Positions 25,813 to 34,400 of a stretch of DNA of 64,000 nt are shown piece by piece. The notes beneath the pieces were generated by a model. It was not told the DNA's origin. It did not search any database and saw only the letters and a list, made by a program, of their open reading frames with translations. Both the position numbers and the translations under genes were made by a program. The DNA comes from Cytobacillus oceanisediminis (GTDB lineage: Bacteria; Bacillota; Bacilli; Bacillales; Cytobacillaceae), in assembly GCF_003182355.1 (NCBI RefSeq), contig NZ_QGTW01000012.1:1-64000 (forward strand). The letters are read 5' to 3'. The number at the start of each line of letters is the position of its first letter. Positions within the stretch are counted from its first letter, which is position 1.

Positions 25813-26844
25813 GTGTTTACAGCCATATTCGGTGCTTTCGAATCAGGGATCATTTACGCAATTATGGCACTTGGCGTGTATTTATCATTCAGAGTACTGG
25901 ATTTTCCCGATTTAACGGTTGATGGAAGCTTCGTAACCGGTGCTGCAGTAACAGCAACCATGATTGTCAGCGGCGTTAATCCTTTCGCTGCCACGATCAT
26001 TGCGATGTTCGCCGGGTTTATTGCCGGCTGTCTTACAGGCATAATTCATACTTTTGGAAAAATCAATGCCTTGCTATCAGGGATATTGATGATGATTGCT
26101 TTGTATTCTATTAATCTTCGGATCATGGGCAAGTCAAATGTTCCGTTATTAAATACAGAAACGGCTATGACACATGTTAGGGATTTCTGGGACAAAACAG
26201 GAATTGATGCCTTTTTCAACAGTATCTTATCAATGATTGGACTTGGAGACAGTCTCCCGAGAACCTGGGGAATCATTCTGTTTATGGTCCTTGTAACCTT
26301 TACGATTAAATTCCTAACGGACCGCTTCCTGCAGACAGAGGTTGGCTTAGCTTTACGGGCTACAGGAGACAATAAAAGGATGATCCGGAGCCTTTCAGCC
26401 AATACCAATTTAATGGTCATTTTGGGTTTGGGATTGTCTAATGCAATGGTTGCTTTTTCGGGAGCGCTTATTGCCCAGCAAGGCGGATTTGCCGATGTTG
26501 GGATGGGAATAGGAATGATTATTATTGGGCTCGCGTCTGTCATCATTGGAGAAGCTCTATTTGGCACCAAGACGATTGCTAGAACAACCCTTGCTGTAAT
26601 TGGCGGTGCAATTATTTACCGAATTGTGGTGACAATGGCACTTCGCGTAGAATTTCTTGAACCAGGCGATATGAAGCTGATCACAGCAACAATCGTAATA
26701 CTTGCCTTAATCATGCCAAAAGTGATCGACCGGACAAAAGAGAAAAAGCGCAAGGCGAAAAGGCTGGCAGAAAATATGACTCTAAGCGAATTGCCTTCAG
26801 GCGGAAAGGGGGAAGCCGGTGCTGCAATTAAATCAGATTCATAA
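25813..26844 (+). CDS. ABC transporter permease (BPD_transp_2 type)
   Basis: The 343-residue protein has eight or more membrane segments and the branched-chain-type permease signatures MALGVYLSFRVLDFPDLTVDGSF near the start and LGLSNAMVAFSGALIAQQGGFADVGMG, split here around residue 215. It ends in a basic cytoplasmic tail (KEKKRKAKRLAEN). The start is a GTG at 25813 behind AAGGGTGTGA. Its end overlaps the ATPase gene by 26 bases. It forms the channel of the PF04392-type importer. Confidence 0.88.
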   Translation: MFTAIFGAFESGIIYAIMALGVYLSFRVLDFPDLTVDGSFVTGAAVTATMIVSGVNPFAATIIAMFAGFIAGCLTGIIHTFGKINALLSGILMMIALYSINLRIMGKSNVPLLNTETAMTHVRDFWDKTGIDAFFNSILSMIGLGDSLPRTWGIILFMVLVTFTIKFLTDRFLQTEVGLALRATGDNKRMIRSLSANTNLMVILGLGLSNAMVAFSGALIAQQGGFADVGMGIGMIIIGLASVIIGEALFGTKTIARTTLAVIGGAIIYRIVVTMALRVEFLEPGDMKLITATIVILALIMPKVIDRTKEKKRKAKRLAENMTLSELPSGGKGEAGAAIKSDS

Positions 26845-27613
26845 AGTTTTTAATGAAGGGACACCGGATGAAAAAATTGCACTTGATACGATTAATCTTA
26901 CTTTAAATGAAGGTGACTTTGTCACTGTAATTGGAAGCAATGGAGCAGGGAAGTCAACTTTAATGAATATCATTTCGGGCGTTATGGTTCCTGATGTAGG
27001 GTCTGTTTATATTGACAGCCAAAATGTAACGGCCATGTCAGAATATAAACGGGCAAGGCTTATTGGACGTGTGTTCCAGGATCCAATGGCAGGTACCGCT
27101 CCTTCGATGACAATTGAAGAGAATCTTGCAATGGCATATTCAAGGAATAAATCAAGAACATTAAGAAAAGGGGTTACGAAGAAGCGCAAGGAATATTTCC
27201 GTGAAGTACTCGGAACCCTTCACCTGGGTCTTGAAAATCGCTTGAATGCAAAGGTTGGATTATTATCGGGAGGGGAAAGGCAGGCTCTTTCTTTATTAAT
27301 GGCGACTTTCACAGAGCCTTCCATTCTATTATTGGATGAACATACGGCAGCCCTTGACCCGGCCCGTGCAGAGCTCATTACGAACTTGACAAAGGAAATT
27401 GTAGAAAAATATAATTTAACAACCTTAATGGTTACCCACAATATGCAACAGGCCTTGGACTTGGGAAATAGGCTGATTATGATGGACAAAGGCCAGATTA
27501 TCCTTGAGGTAGATGAGGATCAGAAGCAGCATCTAACAATAGAACAGCTGCTGAATGAGTTCCAGCGCATTCGCGGAACAAAAATGGCAAGTGACCGTGC
27601 ACTTCTTTCATAG
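26819..27613 (+). CDS. ABC transporter ATP-binding protein
   Basis: The 264-residue ATPase has Walker A GSNGAGKST (about residues 39-47), the signature LSGGERQAL, Walker B SILLLDEH and the switch histidine in MVTHN. The GTG start at 26819 lies behind AAAGGGGGA within the permease gene, so translation is coupled. It powers the importer encoded by the two upstream genes. A long terminator follows. Confidence 0.92.
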   Translation: MLQLNQIHKVFNEGTPDEKIALDTINLTLNEGDFVTVIGSNGAGKSTLMNIISGVMVPDVGSVYIDSQNVTAMSEYKRARLIGRVFQDPMAGTAPSMTIEENLAMAYSRNKSRTLRKGVTKKRKEYFREVLGTLHLGLENRLNAKVGLLSGGERQALSLLMATFTEPSILLLDEHTAALDPARAELITNLTKEIVEKYNLTTLMVTHNMQQALDLGNRLIMMDKGQIILEVDEDQKQHLTIEQLLNEFQRIRGTKMASDRALLS

Positions 27614-27621
27614 ACTAATAG

Positions 27622-27665
27622 AAAAAGGATTAACCAAAAAAGACAAGTGGTTAATCCTTTTTTTA
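27622..27665 (+). terminator. Rho-independent terminator of the importer operon
   Basis: AAAGGATTAACCA pairs with TGGTTAATCCTTT, followed by T-rich sequence. Confidence 0.92.
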
Positions 27666-27695
27666 CGCAAGAATTTTTAAAGTTTTTACAATTTA

Positions 27696-27725
27696 TTGAC
27701 TATTCATTTGACGTAATGGTATTAT
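27696..27725 (+). promoter_or_regulatory. predicted sigma-A promoter of the thioesterase gene
   Basis: TTGACT (27696-27701) and TATTAT (27720-27725) are 18 bases apart. The -10 region overlaps the candidate operator. Confidence 0.5.
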
Positions 27726-27746
27726 ATCGTTAAATAAACGTCATAC
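27722..27746 (+). promoter_or_regulatory. candidate PaaX operator before the thioesterase gene
   Basis: TTATATCG-N9-CGTCATAC: same spacing and CG pair as the paaK palindrome, with partly conserved flanks. Confidence 0.45.
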
Positions 27747-27775
27747 ATATTAATGTAAGCACGGGGAGGAATGTT

Positions 27776-28165
27776 ATGAAACCTGGGCTGAATATTGGAC
27801 ATCAGGCTGTCATCCATGCCGTTGTAACTCCTGAAATGTTTGCTCAATTTGATGGGGAAATCGTCCACCGGGCGTATTCAACCGTGACCATGATCTATCA
27901 TATGGAATGGGCATCGCGCTTGCTGATCCTACCGTACTTGGAAGAAGAGGAGGAGGGTATGGGAGGGGCGGTTTCTGCCACGCATCTTTTTCCTTCAGCA
28001 GAAGGATCTTCCTTAACCATCACAGCAAGGGTTGATAGGCTAGATGGAAAATCGGTTCACACAACTGTGACAGTTCATAATGGAACTAAACTTATAGGCC
28101 AGGGAGAAGTCAAACAGGTAATCCTGCCTAAAACCAAAATTTCCGAAATGCTAAAAAGAGAATAA
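27776..28165 (+). CDS. FlK-type acyl-CoA thioesterase
   Basis: This 129-residue hot-dog fold protein resembles fluoroacetyl-CoA thioesterase FlK. Thr36, Glu44 and His70 have exactly the spacing (8 and 26 residues) of the FlK catalytic Thr42, Glu50 and His76. Hydrolysis of an acyl-CoA is therefore likely. In phenylacetate metabolism a thioesterase (PaaI in other bacteria, from a different hot-dog group) rescues CoA from dead-end intermediates, and the PaaX-like operator suggests this protein may do the same; that is inference. GGGGAGGA precedes the ATG. It is a single gene closed by a weak terminator. Confidence 0.82.
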   Translation: MKPGLNIGHQAVIHAVVTPEMFAQFDGEIVHRAYSTVTMIYHMEWASRLLILPYLEEEEEGMGGAVSATHLFPSAEGSSLTITARVDRLDGKSVHTTVTVHNGTKLIGQGEVKQVILPKTKISEMLKRE

Positions 28166-28193
28166 AAGATTAATATTGATGAGTGAAAAATCA

Positions 28194-28217
28194 GCCTTTA
28201 AATTAAGGCATTTTTAT
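28194..28217 (+). terminator. short terminator after the thioesterase gene
   Basis: GCCTT pairs with AAGGC around an AT loop, followed by ATTTTTATT. The stem is short. Confidence 0.5.
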
Positions 28218-28227
28218 TAGAGAATGT

Positions 28228-28241
28228 TGTAAGCGCTATCA
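28228..28241 (+). promoter_or_regulatory. candidate cre site (CcpA) before phenylalanine dehydrogenase
   Basis: TGTAAGCGCTATCA matches TGWAANCGNTNWCA at all 14 positions. It lies 21 bases before the start codon. Confidence 0.65.
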
Positions 28242-28261
28242 TAAGTAAAGGGGAGAAGGAA

Positions 28262-29371
28262 ATGGCTGATATGTTTCAAAAAATAAAAGACCATGAACAA
28301 GTTGTTTTCTGCAATGATGAGTCTACAGGATTGAAGGCGATCATTGCCATTCATAGCACAAGGCTTGGACCTTCATTGGGAGGCTGCCGTATGTTTCCTT
28401 ATAACAGTGTCGATGATGCACTTGAAGATGTCCTCCGATTATCTAAAGGCATGACATATAAATGCGCGGCCGCAGATGTTGACTTTGGCGGCGGGAAAGC
28501 CGTCATTATTGGAGATCCGGCGAGGGATAAGACGCCTGAATTGTTCCGTGCATTTGGGCAATTTGTTGAATCATTGAATGGGCGTTTCTATACTGGGACG
28601 GACATGGGCACATCAACTGAAGATTTTGTACATGCGCTAAAAGAAACCAATTGCATTGTTGGTGTTGATGAAGTGTACGGGGGCAGCGGAGACTCTTCTG
28701 TTCCGACTGCACAGGGCGTTATTTACGGGCTTCAGGCCACAAATAAAGCGTTGACAGGATCTGATGACCTTTCAGGGAAACGTTATTCGATTCAGGGGCT
28801 CGGCAAAGTTGGTTATAAGGTTGCAGAAAGATTGCTTGAAGAAGGTGCTGATTTATTTGTAACAGATATTAACCAGCATGCGATTGACCAGCTGCTCACA
28901 AAAGCGAAAGAACTAGGTGCGGGAGTTAAGGTATTATCCAGTAATGAAATTTATGGTGCCAACGCCGATGTATTTGTTCCATGTGCAATGGGAGGAATTA
29001 TTAATGATGAAACGATTGGGCAATTAAAAGTAAAAGCAATCGTTGGTTCTGCCAATAATCAGCTCCTGGAAATGCGCCATGGACAAATCCTGAAGGACAA
29101 AGGCATCTTGTTTGCTCCCGATTACATTGTTAACGCAGGCGGTTTAATACAGGTGGCTGATGAACTTTATACACCTAACAAAGAAAGGGTACTCCGCAAA
29201 ACGAAGGCAATCTACAATTCTCTTCTAAACATCTACGAACATGCCGAAGCAAATGGAATTACAACAGTGGAAGCATCCAACCAGTTCTGCGAAAGCAGGA
29301 TAGAAGCACGAACACGCAGAAACAGCTTCTTTTCCCATATGAAGCGCCCGAAGTGGGCAGTAAGAACATAA
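28262..29371 (+). CDS. pdh: phenylalanine dehydrogenase
   Basis: The 369-residue NAD-dependent amino acid dehydrogenase has the [11 protein letters not shown] motif with catalytic lysines Lys67 and Lys79, the NAD-binding GLGKVG (residues 179-184) and the ending [13 protein letters not shown]. The segments [20 protein letters not shown] and [12 protein letters not shown] are those of phenylalanine dehydrogenases; leucine dehydrogenases read GGTRMW and YITAEDVGT. It reversibly deaminates phenylalanine to phenylpyruvate. It stands just before genes for a 2-oxo acid dehydrogenase complex, the natural next step. A perfect cre match at 28228 suggests catabolite repression. A minor activity on tyrosine is possible. 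Confidence 0.93.
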   Translation: MADMFQKIKDHEQVVFCNDESTGLKAIIAIHSTRLGPSLGGCRMFPYNSVDDALEDVLRLSKGMTYKCAAADVDFGGGKAVIIGDPARDKTPELFRAFGQFVESLNGRFYTGTDMGTSTEDFVHALKETNCIVGVDEVYGGSGDSSVPTAQGVIYGLQATNKALTGSDDLSGKRYSIQGLGKVGYKVAERLLEEGADLFVTDINQHAIDQLLTKAKELGAGVKVLSSNEIYGANADVFVPCAMGGIINDETIGQLKVKAIVGSANNQLLEMRHGQILKDKGILFAPDYIVNAGGLIQVADELYTPNKERVLRKTKAIYNSLLNIYEHAEANGITTVEASNQFCESRIEARTRRNSFFSHMKRPKWAVRT

Positions 29372-29449
29372 TTTTTTTTCTGGTTAACAACATTTGTACC
29401 TTTTTTAAGTTCTTTAACAATTTAAAAATCATAGCCAAAGGGTGAGAAA

Positions 29450-30517
29450 ATGGAAAATCACTTTCCGATCCGGCGCATACTGGACGAAAACGGAAATATC
29501 GTTTCCCCTGAGTATAAAGGAAAGCTAACTGAAAAACTTGTAAAAGAATTTTACAAACAGATGACGAGAATACGAATTTTTGACCGCAAAGCCATCTCGC
29601 TTCAGCGGCAGGGCAGGATTGGAACTTATGCGCCTTTTGAAGGCCAGGAGGCTTCACAGGTCGGGACTGCTGCGGCACTTGATCCAAATGACTGGATGTT
29701 CCCGACCTATCGGGACCATGGAGCGGCCATGACATTCGGCCACTCTTTAAGGAACATCCTGCTGTTTTGGAACGGCCGCAATGAGGGCTGTATCCCTCCG
29801 GATGGAAAAAAAATCTTTCCTCCGGGAATCCCGATTGCAACACAAATCCCGCATGCCGCCGGCGCTGCATTTGCTGAAAGGAAAAAAGGCACAGCAAATG
29901 CAGCTATTGCTTATTTTGGGGATGGAGCTACTTCAGAAGGGGACTTCCATGAAGGCATTAACTTTGCAAGTGTATTCAAGGCGCCTGTTGTCTTTTTTAA
30001 TCAAAATAATCAGTATGCCATTTCCGTGCCAATCCATAAACAAATGAATTCAAAAACAATAGCCCAAAAAGCGCTTGCATATGATATGCCGGGAGTAAGG
30101 ATAGACGGCAATGACATTTTTATCGTTTACTTTGAAACGTTAAAAGCCTTGGAAAGGGCAAGAAACGGAGAGGGTCCGACTCTTATAGAGGCTGTTACCT
30201 GGAGATACGGAGCCCATACAACAGCTGATGATCCATCGAAATATCGTGATCAAGCGAATAGCATCAACAGAAGGCAGGAGACCGATCCGATTTTAAGGCT
30301 GGAAAGATGGATGAAAAACGAAGGAATTTATAATGAAAAATGGGTGCAGGCAGCAGAGGAAGAGGCCTCTGCAGAAATAGATCAAGCTGTAGCTGAAATG
30401 GAGAACTTTCCACCTGCAGATCCTGCAGCTATATTTGACTATGTCTTCGCTGAGCCGACCTGGCAAATTCAACAGCAAAAAGAGGAGTATCTGAAGCTGA
30501 TTGGAGGAGGCAAATAA
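29450..30517 (+). CDS. 2-oxo acid dehydrogenase E1 component, alpha subunit
   Basis: The 355-residue protein has the thiamine diphosphate motif starting GDGATSEGDFHEG and ending FFNQNNQYAIS (about residues 163-198), and the YRDHG and RYGAHTTADDPS segments of E1 alpha subunits. Pyruvate and branched-chain enzymes cannot be separated by eye. Its place directly behind phenylalanine dehydrogenase and before hpd suggests an aromatic 2-oxo acid such as phenylpyruvate as substrate, giving phenylacetyl-CoA. Coupled to the beta subunit by a one-base overlap (TAATG). AAAGGGTGA precedes the ATG. Confidence 0.9.
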   Translation: MENHFPIRRILDENGNIVSPEYKGKLTEKLVKEFYKQMTRIRIFDRKAISLQRQGRIGTYAPFEGQEASQVGTAAALDPNDWMFPTYRDHGAAMTFGHSLRNILLFWNGRNEGCIPPDGKKIFPPGIPIATQIPHAAGAAFAERKKGTANAAIAYFGDGATSEGDFHEGINFASVFKAPVVFFNQNNQYAISVPIHKQMNSKTIAQKALAYDMPGVRIDGNDIFIVYFETLKALERARNGEGPTLIEAVTWRYGAHTTADDPSKYRDQANSINRRQETDPILRLERWMKNEGIYNEKWVQAAEEEASAEIDQAVAEMENFPPADPAAIFDYVFAEPTWQIQQQKEEYLKLIGGGK

Positions 30518-31512
30518 TGAAAACCGCAGTTGGAACAAAGACATTGACGCTGGTTCAAGCCATTACAGATGCTCTTGATACGATGCTTGAAAAGAGACAA
30601 GAAGTTTTGCTGCTTGGTGAAGATATCGGGAAAAACGGCGGAGTGTTTCGTGCCACGGACGGACTCCAGGCAAAGTATGGAGAACACCGGGTCATTGATA
30701 CCCCATTAAGCGAGGCTGGGTTTGTAGGAGCTGGGATAGGCATGGCAGTGAACGGTTTTTTGCCTGTGATCGAGATCCAGTTTCTTGGGTTTATTTACCC
30801 CGCTTATGAGCAAATAATGACGCATGCTTCAAGGCTGCGGATGAGGACGATGGGCCATTTTACAGTTCCGATGGTAATCCGCGCCCCTTATGGGGCAGGA
30901 GTCAGAGCTCCGGAAATCCACTGTGACTCAACGGAAGCCATTTTTACCCATATGCCGGGCATTAAGGTTGTTTGCCCAGCAAATCCCTATGATGCCAAGG
31001 GTCTGCTGATAGCAGCCATTGAAGACCCGGATCCTGTTCTGTTCCTTGAGCCGATGCGCTGCTACCGCTCAATTAAGGAAGAAGTGCCGGAAGGGAAATA
31101 TACCGTTGAAATTGGAAAGGGCAATAAGCTCATGGAAGGCGATGATGTTACGGTTATTACTTGGGGCGCAATGGTTCCAGAGGCGATGAAGGCTGCCAAG
31201 ATGATGGCGGAAAAGGGAATCCATTGTGATGTTATTGACCTAAGGACGTTATTTCCAATCGATAAGGATATTATTGCAGAATCTGTGCAAAAAACAGGCA
31301 GAACCGTTATTGTCCATGAAGCGCATGCTACTGGCGGAGTCGGAAATGATGTACTTGCCATTATCAATGATACATCCTTTTTATATCAAAAAGCCCCTGT
31401 AGAGCGAGTGACAGGCTTTGATGCCCCAGTGCCATATTTCGGTTTTGAGGATCATTATTTGCCCACCCCAAAGCGAATTCAGCATAGCATTGAAAAAGTA
31501 ATGAAGTTTTAG
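30517..31512 (+). CDS. 2-oxo acid dehydrogenase E1 component, beta subunit
   Basis: The 331-residue transketolase-like subunit has LLGEDIGKNGGVFRATDGL near residues 28-46, the EIQFLGFIYPAYEQI segment and the C-terminal transketolase domain with HEAHATGGVGNDV. It pairs with the alpha subunit encoded upstream to decarboxylate a 2-oxo acid and transfer the acyl group to the E2 lipoyl arm. GGAGGAGG lies before the start, which overlaps the alpha stop codon. The E2 gene follows after 11 bases. Confidence 0.92.
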   Translation: MKTAVGTKTLTLVQAITDALDTMLEKRQEVLLLGEDIGKNGGVFRATDGLQAKYGEHRVIDTPLSEAGFVGAGIGMAVNGFLPVIEIQFLGFIYPAYEQIMTHASRLRMRTMGHFTVPMVIRAPYGAGVRAPEIHCDSTEAIFTHMPGIKVVCPANPYDAKGLLIAAIEDPDPVLFLEPMRCYRSIKEEVPEGKYTVEIGKGNKLMEGDDVTVITWGAMVPEAMKAAKMMAEKGIHCDVIDLRTLFPIDKDIIAESVQKTGRTVIVHEAHATGGVGNDVLAIINDTSFLYQKAPVERVTGFDAPVPYFGFEDHYLPTPKRIQHSIEKVMKF

Positions 31513-31523
31513 GAGGGGAAGCC

Positions 31524-32738
31524 GTGGAAGTTAAACTGCATGATATTGGAGAAGGCATGACAGAGGCAGAAATAAATTGTTTTTTAGTCAAACCAGGAGA
31601 GGAAGTTAAAGCAGATGACCCTCTCGTCGAAGTACAGACCGATAAAATGACTGCAGAAATTCCGGCGCCGAGAGCTGGAATTATAAAGGAGTTTACAGTC
31701 CAGACCGGCGATACGGTTTCGGTGGGGTCCACATTATTAATTTTAGAGGTAGGTGAGCAAGCCGGTGATCCAGTTAAAATCGAGAAAAACCTCCCCAAGC
31801 CGGCTGTTGCTGAAATACAAGCCGAACGGCTGAAATCTTTTGCAGCAGTAAAAGGAAAAAGGGTTCTCGCTTCCCCATTTACAAGAAAGATTGCCCGTGA
31901 GAACGGAATTAATATAGAAAATGTAGCAGGAACTGGCCCTGCAGGCCGCATTTTGGATGAAGATATCTATAAATTTATGGCGGCTGCACAGCAAAAGCCT
32001 AAACTGCCTGTTCCTAAGGAACCGGCAAAAAGGAATGATAAGGAATCGAGTACAATTCCTTTCAGAGGGAGAAGAAAGCAGATTGCCAAAAAAATGGAAC
32101 ACTCACTTAATACGATTCCGCATTGCACCCACTTTGAAGAAATTGATGTTACAGAGCTGATTACTTTCAGAAATGAGCTGAAAGACCAAAACCAGAACAT
32201 ATCCGCAACAGCTTTTTTCCTTAAGGCACTATCCATTTGCCTGAAGGAATTTCCTGTGTTCAATGCGGAGCTTGATGAAGAAAAGGAAGCAATCCATTTT
32301 CTTAAGGATCATCATATTGGCATCGCGGTGGATACCGAGGAGGGGTTAATCGTTCCGGTCATCCAAAATATTGAGAAGAAATCCATCCGTAATATCCACA
32401 AAGAAATGAAGCAGCTGACAGAGAAAGCGCAGGAAAACATGCTGACTGTAAAAGACATATCCGGCGGCACTTTTACCATCAGCAATGTGGGGCCGCTGGG
32501 AGGAAGCTTCGGGGCTACACCGATAATCCAGCATCCGCAGACAGCTCTTGTGTCTTTCCATAAAACTAAGAAAATGCCTGTGGTTACGGAAGATGACCAA
32601 ATTGTCATCCGGTCGATGATGAATATTTCAATGTCCTTTGACCATAGAGTGGCAGACGGGGCGACAGCAGTCCGCTTTACAAACCGGTTTGCCGAACTGG
32701 TTCAAAATCCGAAAATGCTTGTTCTGGAGATGGTATAG
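31524..32738 (+). CDS. dihydrolipoamide acyltransferase E2 component
   Basis: The 404-residue protein has one lipoyl domain (residues 1-75, lipoylated Lys41 in VQTDKMTAEIPAP), a peripheral subunit-binding domain (about 115-150, ASPFTRKIARENGIN and GPAGRILDEDI) and the acyltransferase catalytic domain with DHRVADGATAVRF near the C-terminus. It transfers the acyl group to CoA. The start is a GTG behind AGGAGGGG. The E3 gene begins at the base after its stop codon. One lipoyl domain is usual for branched-chain-type E2 of bacilli. Confidence 0.92.
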   Translation: MEVKLHDIGEGMTEAEINCFLVKPGEEVKADDPLVEVQTDKMTAEIPAPRAGIIKEFTVQTGDTVSVGSTLLILEVGEQAGDPVKIEKNLPKPAVAEIQAERLKSFAAVKGKRVLASPFTRKIARENGINIENVAGTGPAGRILDEDIYKFMAAAQQKPKLPVPKEPAKRNDKESSTIPFRGRRKQIAKKMEHSLNTIPHCTHFEEIDVTELITFRNELKDQNQNISATAFFLKALSICLKEFPVFNAELDEEKEAIHFLKDHHIGIAVDTEEGLIVPVIQNIEKKSIRNIHKEMKQLTEKAQENMLTVKDISGGTFTISNVGPLGGSFGATPIIQHPQTALVSFHKTKKMPVVTEDDQIVIRSMMNISMSFDHRVADGATAVRFTNRFAELVQNPKMLVLEMV

Positions 32739-34178
32739 ATGGTAGTTGGCGAACTTGCACATGAACGCGATGTCATGATTATTGGCGGGGGCCCTGGGGG
32801 ATACCATGCGGCGATCCGCGCTGCGCAGCTCGGACGTACTGTCACGTTAATTGAACGTGGACAACTCGGCGGTGTTTGTTTAAACAAAGGCTGTATTCCT
32901 TCAAAGATTCTTACACAGTCTGCTGAGAAATTAGTTTCCTATCAGGAGGCAGAAAACTGGGGGATTGAACGAGAAGCCATCTCTTTTAACATGAAAAAAT
33001 TTCAGCAATACAAACAGAAGACGATTGAGCAGCTTCGGACAGGAATCGAGGGACTCTGCAAAGCAAATAAGGTCGAGATTGTTGAGGGCTCGGCGTTTTT
33101 TTTGGCCGAGGATAAAATAGGCGTAGAAAATGGGGAGAAATATGAGGTTTTTCGATTTAAGGATGCAATCATTGCAACTGGAAGCTCTCCGGTTCTCCCT
33201 TCATGGCTGCAAGAAAAAAGTGAGAGGCTCTTGGATACTCATACTATTGCAAATTTAGATGAAATTCCCGAAAAGCTGCTGGTTTACGGAAGTGACTATA
33301 TCGCCCTGGAGATTGGGATGGCTTATCAGGCACTTGGTTCGGATGTGACTCTTATCCTTGATGAAGGAAAAGCAGAGTTTGAATTTGATCAATCAATCTG
33401 CCGGGAGCTGAAGAGAATTTTAAAAAAGAAAGGGCTAAAGGTTGTAAGGAATGTGGATATATTAGAATCAAAGCTCTATGAGGACAATGTATCACTAATT
33501 CTTGAAGCAAAGGGAAAGAAAGAAACCCTTTCAGGAGCATACTTATTTTCATCCACATCCATAAAGCCAAATACAGACCTGCTCGGTCTTGACCGCATAG
33601 GAGTAGAAACAAGCACAGCCGGTTTTATTAAGGTGGATCATCAAAGCAGGACTTCCCGGGAGCGTATATATGCGATCGGCGATGTTACGGAGGGACCTGC
33701 TCTTGCAGTAAAAGCTATTAAACAAGGGAAAACAGCTGCTGAAGCGATTGCTGGCATAGCATCGGAATCTGACTTTCGCTTTATTCCAGTAGTAGCCCAC
33801 ACGCAGCCTCCTATTGCAAGTGCTGGTTTGACGGAAGAAGAAGCTAGTGATCTAGGGTATGAAATTGAAATTGGCCAATATCCATTATCCTCTAATGGTT
33901 ATAGCACTTTAATCGGGAAAAAAGACGGGTTTATCAAAGTCATTAGTGATAAGGAACAGCGTGTGCTGCTTGGCATTCATATGGTAGGCCATGGTGCGGC
34001 TGAATTGATTTCAAGCGGGATCACAGCTTTGGAAATGGGAGCCAGGGATGAGGATCTAATTTTCCCGAACTATCCGCATCCAAGCATGAATGAAGGGCTG
34101 CTAGAAGCAGTAGAGGCACTGAAAAAACAGGCTATCCACATCCCCCCGAGCTTGAAAAAAGAAAGATTGAAAGTCTAA
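32739..34178 (+). CDS. lpd: dihydrolipoyl dehydrogenase (E3)
   Basis: The 479-residue flavoprotein has the FAD motif GGGPGG (residues 16-21), the redox-active disulfide CLNKGC (Cys47, Cys52), the second FAD motif YAIGDVTEGP and a C-terminal dimer domain with HPSMNE, where the catalytic His-Glu pair sits. The NAD-binding loop reads VYGSDYIALEIG, with a serine/aspartate in place of one usual glycine, which is slightly atypical. It re-oxidises the lipoyl groups of E2. As the last gene of the complex it makes the complex independent of the housekeeping E3. Confidence 0.92.
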   Translation: MVVGELAHERDVMIIGGGPGGYHAAIRAAQLGRTVTLIERGQLGGVCLNKGCIPSKILTQSAEKLVSYQEAENWGIEREAISFNMKKFQQYKQKTIEQLRTGIEGLCKANKVEIVEGSAFFLAEDKIGVENGEKYEVFRFKDAIIATGSSPVLPSWLQEKSERLLDTHTIANLDEIPEKLLVYGSDYIALEIGMAYQALGSDVTLILDEGKAEFEFDQSICRELKRILKKKGLKVVRNVDILESKLYEDNVSLILEAKGKKETLSGAYLFSSTSIKPNTDLLGLDRIGVETSTAGFIKVDHQSRTSRERIYAIGDVTEGPALAVKAIKQGKTAAEAIAGIASESDFRFIPVVAHTQPPIASAGLTEEEASDLGYEIEIGQYPLSSNGYSTLIGKKDGFIKVISDKEQRVLLGIHMVGHGAAELISSGITALEMGARDEDLIFPNYPHPSMNEGLLEAVEALKKQAIHIPPSLKKERLKV

Positions 34179-34330
34179 TAAATTTTCTCCGTCTTAAAGG
34201 CAGTGTAGCTGGGGGCAACGTCTGAATGCCCCTCTTCCTAAGGGCCTCAACTTCCTCCCAGCCAAAAAATGCTGGCTGGAAGAAGTTTCGCTTTATCGCA
34301 TAAGTGCATTATAGCTTTAACTTGAACTCT
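34179..34330 (+). other. intergenic region with two hairpins
   Basis: GGGGCA (34213) pairs with TGCCCC and is followed by TCTTCC, and CTTCCTCCCAGCC pairs with GGCTGGAAGAAG at about 34250-34287. Neither has a clean T tail; one may be the terminator of the E1-E3 operon. No gene. Confidence 0.4.
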
Positions 34331-34359
34331 TGAGAACGTTTACAAGTTTCGTATATTAT
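34330..34359 (+). promoter_or_regulatory. predicted promoter of the hpd operon with overlapping cre site
   Basis: TTGAGA (34330-34335) and TATTAT (34354-34359) are 18 bases apart. TGAGAACGTTTACA at 34331-34344 matches the cre consensus at 13 of 14 positions and covers the -35 box, so CcpA binding would repress. Confidence 0.55.
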
Positions 34360-34400
34360 AAATTCAAAATATTAATAATTTTATAAATGGAGGGGTTCGC

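Noticed and set aside
28262..29371. Leucine dehydrogenase
   Set aside because: The substrate-pocket segments and C-terminus are those of phenylalanine dehydrogenase ([15 protein letters not shown]).
34331..34354. PaaX-like operator before hpd (AACG...CGTA)
   Set aside because: The spacer is 11, not 9, and the flanks do not match; the site fits cre better.
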